Shown here: positions 55,704-64,000 of the stretch, piece by piece
Layout: every line of letters starts with the position of its first letter
Position numbering within the stretch: position 1 is the first letter of the stretch
From: Athripsodes cinereus
Lineage: Eukaryota > Arthropoda > Insecta > Trichoptera > Leptoceridae
Length of the DNA: 64,000 bases
Assembly: GCA_947579605.1 (NCBI GenBank)
Contig: OX388305.1
Span: 38,143,542 to 38,207,541 of the forward strand
Direction of reading: 5' to 3'
Notes under the pieces: generated by a model
The model's database searches: none
What the model was told of the DNA's origin: nothing
What the model saw: only the letters and a program-made list of their open reading frames with translations
Program-made: the position numbers and the translations under genes

Positions 55704-58700
55704 TTAGTTCTCTTTCTGTTTTCTCCTTTTTATACTTGGAATGACTTTTTTGGCTTCAAAAAAGACATCAATAAACAATAAGGGGCTCATTCCTTCAGTT
55801 TTGTACCAATTATAACTTAATATCCATCTGGATTGTGGAAAAAATGGAGGAATGAGTTTTTCATCCACTTCAAAGTGATATATCGCGTAGTTGCCGACCT
55901 AAAATAATATAATATAATGATTAGTATGTCTATTAGTATGTGTGTAAGAAAGTCTTTTTATGATTTGAATTTTTTGATACAATTCGGTGTCGGAAACTGC
56001 ATTCAGTTGCTCAAAAGTGAAAATGTAAATTATATCTTTAGATTTATCTAAACCTTATTATTATTATTTGGATGATTTGTAAAGCGTCGTTTTGTGAAAA
56101 AAATCCACCTCAAGGGCGCTCTTTGCCATTTTATTCCCAGACTGAATTACGATGGGTCGCGGTTTCGATTATCGAAATGAACGGAATGTTTTTTATTCAC
56201 TTTTTGGAATTCAATGGATGAAAATAATTAATTTCGAAAAAAATAACGGTCTACAACTGTGAGAGTCCAAAAAACTCAATATATATTATTGTATGCAAAC
56301 GCCCGTAGTATGAGAAATAAGACCAACGAGCTATATACAATGTTTAAGATCCATGAACCGGATGTACTAATCCTATGTGAAACATGGCTTTATGAATCTG
56401 AAACACCATATTTCAATCTTGAAGGTTTCGATGCAATATTCAACTGCAGACACTCCAACACCAGAGGTGGAGGCACAGCCGTTTTCATAAAAAGCCATCT
56501 ATTCCAACACAAAATACTACAATGGACGTTGCCTGCAACCTCATTATGGTTGAAATTCAAACAAACACCATTAGACAAAAGATCGGCGTATTTTATAGAT
56601 CACCATCTCTAGATCCATTAAATGAATTTCTTGATAATTTTGATGGCTTGCTATCTAAATATAATAATTATTGGAGACGCAAATACAGACCTATTGGAAT
56701 CCAACAAGATAACTACCACTTACAAAGCTATAATAAATTCTAATAATTATAGAATAATTAACAATCTTAAGGCTTCTGAGGCAACCAGAATAACTGATAC
56801 ATCAGCTACAATAATCGACCACGTACTGGATAACAAATTCTCCAACACTCATGTAATTAACCTTTTCGACTGGCCAGGATTAGACCATAAGATAATTAAA
56901 ATCTCTTTAACTAATACTCCCATAGTGAAACAGAAAATGAATACCAAAGAATTAAAAGTCTTTAATCAGGAACAATTCAGAAGCAATATGGAAGAATCGA
57001 TAAATAGTATAAGGACGTATATAACCATGGAACGTCTAATTAAATTAATAGTCGAAAGTAAAGAAGCCACTACAACCATTAAACGAATACGTACTAGAAA
57101 GGACAATGATTGGTTGTCAACGGAGATCATGGAAATTATTATTAAACGTAACAAGTTATACTCTCGACAAGTCAGAGAACCGAACTCAATTATAATAAAA
57201 AATGAATTTTTGAAACAAAAAAATCTTGTAAACCGAGAAGTCAAAAAAGCCAAAAGGAAATTTTTACATCAAAAAATCACAAAAGCGAAATGGCAATAGT
57301 AAAAAAATCTGGAGAACCATAAATGGCGTGATATCCAACCACAATAATGTAAGTAACAAAGTAAACGGAATTGAAGAACTAGATACTTCTACGGGTAAGG
57401 AAAACGATGCTATGATTGTTGCAGAGACAATGAACGATTACTTTTCTTCTATTGGGAAACTGTTATATGACACTGCCAAACAGAAATACTTGCCAACTGG
57501 GTCTGTACCAGATTCTTACTTGACTCCAAACAGTAGCATGTTCCTTAGCCCAACAAATAAAACAGAAGTCATTAACATAATCAAAAATTTGAAGAATAGT
57601 CATTCATCGGGACTTGATGGAATCTCAGCTATGGACTTTAAAATTGTTATGAATGTAATTGCTGAGAGACTTACTGAAATTATTAATAAAAATATGAAGG
57701 AAGGCTGTTTCCCAGATTGCCTAAAAAACGCAATGATTACTCCGATTCATAAATCTGGTCCAAAAGACAACCACGAAAACTATCGACCAAATTAGCCTAA
57801 TAAGCACATTGAGTAAAGTGTTTGAAAAAAAATCTGCACTCACGATTTACTAACTTCATTAACAAAACAGGTGGATTTGATCCCAAACAGTATGGATTCC
57901 AGCGAGCCAGTAATACATCGACAACCTTAACAGATGCTCTCGAACATGTAAATGGAGAATTGGACCAAGGAAAATATGTTGTTGCTATATTTATCGATCT
58001 AAGTAAAGCATTCGATACTGTAGACCACTCAACACTCATAAAATCCCTATATAACCTAGGGGGCAACCCACATATGTGCATCAAGAGTTATCTAGAAGGT
58101 AGAACTGTAGTAACGAAAAATAAAGATAAACTCAGCGCACCTAAACAGATGAATATTGGAGTCCCTCAGGGATCCATATTAGGTCCACTATTGTATCTGC
58201 TTTATATTGACAACCTGAAATACCAAAATCTCCAAGCGAGTTATTTCGTCTATGCAGATGATACGTTGTTAATTTACAGTGGTCAAGACTCAACGTTACT
58301 TGAAGTTAAAATAATGAGGATGTGAAGAAGTTCACGTCATGGTTACATGGAAAATACCTAACCATTAACGAAAATAAAACAAAATACTTATTGTTTAAAC
58401 AGAAAAACTAATGTGATATAAACTTAAATATATTGATTGAGTCGACGTTGATTTTGTAAAACTCCATTATATTGATATAATGAAAACAAAATTGTTTTCG
58501 GTTTTACTACGATTTATTTGTTAAATAAGTCACCAGGTTTCGACCTATGAGTAGAGTTGGCCGTTATAACTAATAACTCATTTTTAAACTCATTATTTCA
58601 ATAACTAAACTAACAGTTTCTTGTCAATAACATAAATGTTATTTCCGACGACGGCCAGTTATAACTTATAACAAGGTTATCGTTATTCCGTTTAGTTATT

Positions 58701-61252
58701 GTCGACGACTATTATAGTCATTTCGTTTTCGTTTAGTTATATTATAACGTACCACATTGTTACGACTTTGTTATTGTCGTCGTTCAATAATGTAGCACGT
58801 TATTGAACATCGACAGTTTTTTCATATTTCGTTTAGTTTAATAACGTCGGATGCTATTAAACGATGGCAGTTATTTTGTTTTTATTTTGAACTATCTAGT
58901 TGTGTAGTTATTTGAATTTTTTGGAGGAACACAATCGTTTCGTTTAAACGTAGTCATTCGTTTATTTAGAGGTAGCTGGTAGGTATAAGTTTTATAATGA
59001 CTTTAATATTATAATCAAATGATATTTTAGCATCATTAGATTTTATTAAGATTCGTTAAATATTATGATGTAGTTACCTAAATGTAGTTAGTTTTTTTTA
59101 CAATTTGATCGTTATAAAATAGCATTTTTGAATAACTGTTATTTATAAATAACGATAACTTGTTGAATGTTATTTTGAAATAACAGTTATTCCCACCTCT
59201 ACCTATGAGGTCATTGTCAGTTTGACAATGACCGCATAGGTCAAAACCTGGTAACTTATTTAAACAAATAAATCGTAGTAAAACCAAAAACAATTTTGTT
59301 TTCATTATATCAACTTAAATATAGTTATTAATAGCACAGTTATAACAAGAACAAACCAAATAAAATACTTAGGACTCTATCTTGATGACAAACTGGACTG
59401 GACGATCCACATAAAAAATAAAATAGAAAAACTTTCACCTATTGTTGGAGTGCTAAGGCGTAGGGATCTTTTCGATATAAATATTAAGCATATAATTTAT
59501 AACTCTTTTATACTACCTCATATTACATATGGCATTTTAGCATGGGCCCATAGCAGTTCCCATAATTTAACAATAATGCAAAGACTTTTAAACAAAGCAC
59601 TGAAAGTAATCTTTGGACTGCATAGACTAACTAGAACAACTGACCTTTACAAAATAACTCAAGAATTAAACTTAGAAGAAATTATCTTTGTTGAAAAAGC
59701 CAAACACCTCTATAAAATAAAGAATAATCTAATAAAATCAGACCTGAAACTAACCACAAACACTGAAATACACATCCACAATACAAGACAGAACCACCTA
59801 CGAACCACCCTCCCGAGAACAAATAGAAGGCGTAATGGATTCCTCCATACATCCATCAAATTATTCAACAGTCTACCTGGATGTTTGAAGGATGCTAGGA
59901 GTCTTAACATTTTCAAAAGAAGAATTAAAAGATACGCAAGGACATTAAAACTCAACACTGACAATAGACATCTGTAACTTGACCAAAATTTCCTATGTTT
60001 AAAAAACTGTTTCCTCTCAACTACTGACTGAGGAAATTATAAAAAAAATACCATTGCACTGTAATATAATATTTGTCTAGATAATATTTGAACAGACGTG
60101 TTCACCTTTTGACCCTTATACTCTGGATGATCATCCAAAGTGAAACAGTCTGAATGCTACTTTACTAGCTACCCCGATTGTGGCAGGCGTTACCGCGTTA
60201 TGATGGTATGTTATGTACAGACAAAGATATACTTACAACAGGACATTTCCACATGTTTAGAGCTGTCTTCGCTATGACTATGGCAAAGTTGTTGCTCTTC
60301 AAGAGTTCACAGAAAGGCTGTTTAAAATTAAATAAACTTTGTTTGTATTGCTGGCTAATTAGTTGATATCCAACTATTTCCATCTGAAAACAGTACATTA
60401 ATAATTATCGATCTAACACCCATGGGCTTATTATAAGGCATGCAGTGTTTTTGGAGATAGTGTAACAAGATGTAACTTTTAAGATGAATACTTTTTTGGC
60501 GTAAGCTTTTTGAGAAATTTATTCCACTCTTCTGTTTGGATTTATACCTAGCTCGGGGTAGTGATTGTAAAACAATAAAAATAATGGTGTGAAATGAAAG
60601 TTTAAAAAGACTACTTTCAGACGATTCTATTTCTATTGTTTAGAATTCTTTGAAAACATTCTCATATATTTTAAAAGCTCGTGATCATTTTTATTTAGCA
60701 GCTTTCAGTTGTCTTAGCAGGATATATAACTTATTTTAAAAAGTAGCTTTTTTGCAGTTACCAAAATTTCGGTAGTTTTTAACAAGATTTAAGGAACGTT
60801 AGCAAAATAAACCATTTATTTGGCAATATTTGGTAACTTACAATTTTACTGCATTTTTCTTATTCAGTTCGATCATTCAAATAAAATCCTGCCAGCAATT
60901 ATATCTGTTTTTTAAAATACGATTTATTTACTTCAATAATTTTAAGCATTTTATTTCAGCAACTTAGCAGATTTCATCACGCGTCTAGCAGGATCTAAAA
61001 TTTAAATTTGCTCACCCTGAGATGAGATCTCTATATGACCAGGCGATGATCAACTCGTCTGAACGGTGCATAATTAAAAATAAAACTCACGGTTACGTTG
61101 TTAGTCATAGGCCACAAAAAGGTCACATTTAAGTAGAATGAATGTCTGCTTGTTCTGTTGTATCTTGATACTCCACTATCATGTACAGACGCGTAGTTGG
61201 GGTCTGTACTCTTGAGAACGACCCTCTCAAAGTCAATTAGCGTGTGACTCGA
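55704..61252 (-). CDS. DUF1091/DM8-like secreted protein gene (partial, 3 exons)
   Basis: Three minus-strand exons joined in phase 0: 61252-61091 (54 codons), 60383-60237 (49) and 55898-55704 (64 plus stop). Splice sites are gattacag/gtgag, ttttcag/gtaag and attttag. The product reads LIDFERVVLKSTDPNYASVH, SRYNRTSRHSFYLNVTFLWP, NNVT, then MEIVGYQLISQQYKQSLFNF, PFCELLKSNN, MWKCPV, then VGNYAIYHFEVDEKLIPPFF and PQSRWILSYNWY. The NRT.xxYLNVT block, two conserved Cys and the IPPFFPQS block match the gene at 5985-8561 exon by exon, with first and last exon lengths identical. No lesion was found. The signal-peptide exon above 61252 was not found. The 4.3-kb second intron contains a LINE with two nested insertions. 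Function unknown. Confidence 0.65.
58421..59323. mobile_element. Penelope-like inverted LTR pair inside the LINE
   Basis: 58433-59311 is flanked by a 12-bp duplication aacttaaatata (58421-58432, 59312-59323). Its arms are inverted copies: attatattgatataatgaaa, acaaaattgttttcggtttt, actacgatttatttg and accaggtttcgacctatga on the left, with the mirror on the right around ggtcattgtcagtttgacaa. A hAT MITE sits inside. Confidence 0.75.
58544..59209. mobile_element. hAT-type MITE, 650 bp, 8-bp duplication
   Basis: The element 58552-59201 starts tagagttggccgttataa and ends taacagttattcccacctct plus a, flanked by cctatgag on both sides. It lies within the Penelope-like LTR pair, which lies within a LINE, which lies within an intron. 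Confidence 0.88.
60085..60163 (+). mobile_element. Relic of the Harbinger-type element arm
   Basis: tttgaacagacgtgttcacc, ctctggatgatcatccaaag and gaatgctact match the right end of the element at 52199-53369. Confidence 0.8.
60166..60212 (+). repeat. Dispersed short repeat copy
   Basis: gctaccccgattgtggcagg and gttatgatggtatgt belong to the family with the consensus gctaccccacttgtgggata, then tgctgtgatggtatag. Other copies: 2818-2880, 8050-8096, 8850-8932, 11020-11100 (reverse), 17170-17222, 17480-17530 (reverse), 18375-18410, 29966-30030. Confidence 0.6.
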
Positions 61253-61384
61253 CTGTAATCAAAACATTTATTGCCGAAAAATTAAATTTTGATATAAAGT
61301 TGGACGAAAATTAACTGTAGGTATTCTAAAGGTGGATCAATAACCGAATATATTTATGACTTCCTCTGGCACTAAATCAATCTG

Positions 61385-61574
61385 CAGGGTTGCTCTTGAC
61401 AAAATCTAAACACGATCTTAATCTTAATCATACGACGCGCGAAGTGACTGTTGGCCAAAAATACGCGCATACCGATCGCGCGTAGCGGTAGCGCGGTGTT
61501 TTTGTCCATAGCCCCTATGATCAAGATCAAGACTAGTTTAAGATCGTATTTAGATTGTGTCAAGAGTAGCCCTG
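61385..61574. mobile_element. 190-bp MITE
   Basis: Inverted ends cagggttgctcttgac and gtcaagagtagccctg, with inner arms aaaatctaaacacgatctta and taagatcgtatttagatt. The centre is CpG-rich (cgatcgcgcgtagcggtagc). No clear duplication. A possibly related end lies at the window start. Confidence 0.7.
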
Positions 61575-61967
61575 CTGGGTCACAAAGATCTAGCAGTAAA
61601 ATAAATCACAAAGATCATTTCTTGTTCATGGTGCTCGCTGTTGGAACAATCTTCCATCGAAAATCAGGATGATAACAATTTTTCCTTCTTTCAGACAAGC
61701 TGTCAAAAATCACTTCCTTTCATTGAATTTAGCATCTGACTCCTAAAACCCTTTCCCCAATGCATGTGCACGCTGCAATATATGTATGTTCTACTTTTTT
61801 ATTATTATGTGTCCATAAGTGCATTGTTGCCTGCATGTGTCTTTTTCATTTGTTTGCTTTATATTAGGTATATATTTTTATTTATTTTTATTTATTTATT
61901 ATATTATTATACTGTAGATATGTATGTGGATGTATGTATATTTATGTCTGTTTTTTTTGTTTTGTTT

Positions 61968-62758
61968 TTTGATTTTAATAACCGGGTAAGTTGGAAGACA
62001 TCGCATTTTAGCGATAAACTCGCCTTCTGTAGATTGAAAAATTACCAAAAAGTCAAGATACTCAGAGATGCTGAAAAGTCCCCTACGGAACTGGAGGCCC
62101 TAAGAAATTCGTACAGAGAGCTAGACCGCTTGGTAAAGCACTCTGTGCGCAAAGACAGACGACGTGATGTCGAAGCCAAAATACAGCTTGAAAGAAGACT
62201 CTCTTTGAAATTACCCGCATGTTAGGAGGAAGAGGTCAGAATAAGACTGCTGACTCAATTAATGATAGCAGTGGAAACCTGATCTCTGCCCCTGACTTAG
62301 TAAGAGGAAGATGGAGAGAACACTTTGAGTTCATTCTAAACCGACCGGACCCCTCCTCACCTTTTGATGTTGGCAATGAGGATGGCGACCTAGATATCCC
62401 ACAGGTATCTAGGATAGCCGAAACCCCCCCAACACATGAGGAGATTGAGGCAGCTGTAAAAAGGCTAAAAAACAACAAGGCCCCAGGTGAGGATGGAATC
62501 CACGCAGAGCTCCTTAAGTATGGCATGAATGCGCTTATCCACCCACTGTACCATCTCTTTAACAAGGTGTGGAATGAGGAGCTCTGCCCGAAAGATTGGA
62601 GAAATGGATCCATCGTGACACTTTTCAAGAAGGGAAACCCACTGGAATGCGGAAATTACCGTGGCATCACACTACTTAGTGTGCCCGGTAAAGTTCTCTC
62701 ACAAATCATATTGAGCCGCATTCAAAAACCAGTGTTGGCATCTCTGAGAAAGCAACAA
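61968..62758 (+). mobile_element. RTE-like LINE, 5' side of RT domain, cut by gap
   Basis: The frame from about 61968 reads VSWKTSHFSDKLAFCRLKNY, LEALRNSYRELDRLVKHSVR and KDRRRDVEAKIQLERR, then a frameshift near 62195. It continues LFEITRMLGGRGQNKTADSI, RGRWREHFEFILNR, AAVKRLKNNKAPGEDGIHAE, WRNGSIVTLFKKGNPLECGN and YRGITLLSVPGKVLSQIILS. The NKAPGEDGI and NYRGITLL blocks are RT motifs 1-2. The palm motifs fall in the gap. Confidence 0.85.
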
Positions 62759-62958
62759 NNNNNNNNNNNNNNNNNNNNNNNNNNNNNNNNNNNNNNNNNN
62801 NNNNNNNNNNNNNNNNNNNNNNNNNNNNNNNNNNNNNNNNNNNNNNNNNNNNNNNNNNNNNNNNNNNNNNNNNNNNNNNNNNNNNNNNNNNNNNNNNNNN
62901 NNNNNNNNNNNNNNNNNNNNNNNNNNNNNNNNNNNNNNNNNNNNNNNNNNNNNNNNNN
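62759..62958. other. Assembly gap (200 N)
   Basis: Exactly 200 N inside a LINE reverse transcriptase; after the gap a few codons (HLSPEYLRSRIFKGAK) look like LINE sequence (region between RT motifs). Confidence 0.97.
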
Positions 62959-63009
62959 CATCTCTCACCCGAATATCTCAGAAGTCGTATATTCAAAGGG
63001 GCAAAACTG

Positions 63010-63474
63010 CCTTTGTGTAGGGTTGCCAGATGGTATCCAAAAGGAGGACATGTCCTCGTTTTTTATGTTTTGTCCTCCTGTCCTCCCTTACCTACTGTAA
63101 GTCCTCCTTTTTGCTAAACATCAGGTTCTGCGAGTTTTATTTTTGTATAAGCGCACATAACGCAAATGTGGGAAGATTTTTTTCACTGATTAATACTTAG
63201 TGGAGCAAAGAGAGGAATAAACTAAGTGTGAAGTCAGTTAAATCTTTAATTCTTACTGAATACATGACATGTGAAAATTTTTATAATTATTTATTAAAAA
63301 ACCAAAAACTTCTTTCCAAAATTGGCAGCTCAGCTAAATATGATTAAAATAAAGTAAAATAATATAGAAAAATCGCTTATTTTCTGAATGTCCTCCTTTT
63401 TTACAGAAAATCCTCCTTTTTAGACCCATCTGTCCTCCTTTATCAGGTTATCATCTGGCAACCCTACCTTTGTG
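63010..63474. mobile_element. hAT-type MITE, 449 bp, 8-bp duplication
   Basis: The element 63018-63466 starts tagggttgccagatggt and ends atcatctggcaaccctac (last base of element is a at 63466), flanked by cctttgtg on both sides (63010-63017, 63467-63474). Words gtcctcctttt recur near both ends. It is inserted in the LINE remnant. Confidence 0.9.
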
Positions 63475-64000
63475 GGAATCTTTTATGCATCTACCCTCTT
63501 TTCAATATTGCTTTTTGGAGAAGAGACCCTATTTTTTTTTGTATAATAATGTATGGAGAGTGTAGATAAAAGTATGATTATATTGATATACCTTTCTCCC
63601 TTGGCACACTCTGATTGCCACCAAATAAATCAGCAAAGTCTTCCACAGGACTATGTATCTCACCATTTTAGATTTATTTTGTAACACCAAACACTTCCGT
63701 TACGCTAGTACGGAAAAGAGTTTTAAGTTAAAAAAAAATTTCAGATAAGTATAGCTTCATATTACGATGAGGTTGTAAACTATTAAAAGTTAATGTTTCT
63801 ATTTACAATGATTATTACATTATCTCGATTCTGAATAAAAATATGATTAAGGTAAATACCAGTGGTGGAACTGGATTGTTGATTTATTGGCCTTATGCCA
63901 GAGTCTTGAACGTTCAATAGAAAGATCCCGGGATCGAGTTCTCTATAGCTGCACACACAAGGATATTGCGTACTATGAATGTGTTCAGGGTGTTTTTGGA
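63475..64000. other. LINE flank and SINE-like fragment
   Basis: At 63880-63960, ttggccttatgccagagtct, tgaacgttcaatagaaagat and ccgggatcgagttc resemble the tRNA-like unit at 42318-42400. The rest is AT-rich with no feature seen. Confidence 0.35.

Larger units (their letters stand above)
56259..59990 (+). mobile_element. CR1/Jockey-type LINE, broken by a nested insertion
   Basis: Endonuclease: LLYANARSMRNKTNELYTMF, EPDVLILCETWL and TRGGGTAVFIK from 56280. Then IIIGDANTDLLESNK and IIDHVLDNK in another frame (56650-56850). RT: motif A FIDLSKAFDTVDH near 57995, motif B GVPQGSILGPLLYLLYIDNL near 58160, motif C FVYADDTLLIY near 58250. After an insertion (58433-59311) it resumes IKYLGLYLDDKLDWTIHIKN and IITYGILAWAHSS-like sequence to a stop near 59977. 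At least three frameshifts and stops make it inactive. No ORF1 seen. It lies on the opposite strand within an intron of the DUF1091-like gene. Confidence 0.9.

Noticed and set aside
61764..61970. Membrane protein encoded by the front of the 153-codon frame
   Set aside because: The T/Y/F-rich part is AT-rich low complexity; only the later part (from about 61968) matches a LINE.

Overview
This is a gene-poor, AT-rich, transposon-dense insect window, most likely from a moth or butterfly. That inference rests on a Dicer-1 gene closest in sequence and domain order to insect Dcr-1, on several repeat types familiar from Lepidoptera (a tRNA-derived SINE, many hAT and Harbinger MITEs, Penelope-like LTRs, Helitron-like ends), and on short exons in repeat-filled introns. 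Two 200-base N gaps (19382-19581 and 62759-62958) are assembly gaps of arbitrary size.

Three host loci are visible. (1) The 3' half of Dicer-1 lies on the + strand in 15 exons from 16607 to 30851: the linker after PAZ, RNase IIIa, RNase IIIb and the dsRNA-binding domain. The helicase and PAZ exons are not visible and probably lie before the window. The RNase IIIa-IIIb region carries two very large charged expansions. (2) and (3) Two spliced minus-strand genes of one family of small secreted-type proteins, resembling DUF1091/DM8 (a predicted lipid-binding fold), lie at 5985-8561 and 55704-61252. They were assembled here from matching exons of nearly identical length. Two decayed relatives lie at 45234-45880 and 55110-55400. 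The signal-peptide exons were not found.

Layout: 0-5.6 kb, LINE, broken mariner, diverged duplications and a Helitron-like repeat; 5.9-8.6 kb, first DUF1091-like gene with two hAT MITEs in one intron; 9.26-10.97 kb, mariner with perfect ends but an interrupted transposase; 11.2-13.0 kb, long-TIR DNA element; 14-16.6 kb, SINE, LINE and Penelope-like LTR; 16.6-30.9 kb, Dcr-1 with introns full of fold-back repeats and a 95-bp satellite; 31-40.4 kb, Penelope-like pieces and two pogo-type transposons whose proteins end in a PHD-like finger; 40.6-41.6 kb, a 47-bp satellite; 41.8-55 kb, SINEs, MITE nests, a piggyBac remnant, a Harbinger element and a minisatellite; 55-61.3 kb, second DUF1091-like gene whose large intron holds a LINE, broken by a Penelope-like LTR, itself broken by a hAT MITE; 61.9-64 kb, LINE, gap and hAT MITE.

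The most notable signals are hammerhead-ribozyme-like cores in at least four Penelope-like LTRs, a satellite that appears to have grown out of a Harbinger terminal repeat inside a Dicer intron, several long intronic inverted repeats in the Dicer transcript (possible substrates of Dicer-type enzymes), and the unrecognised DUF1091-like gene family.
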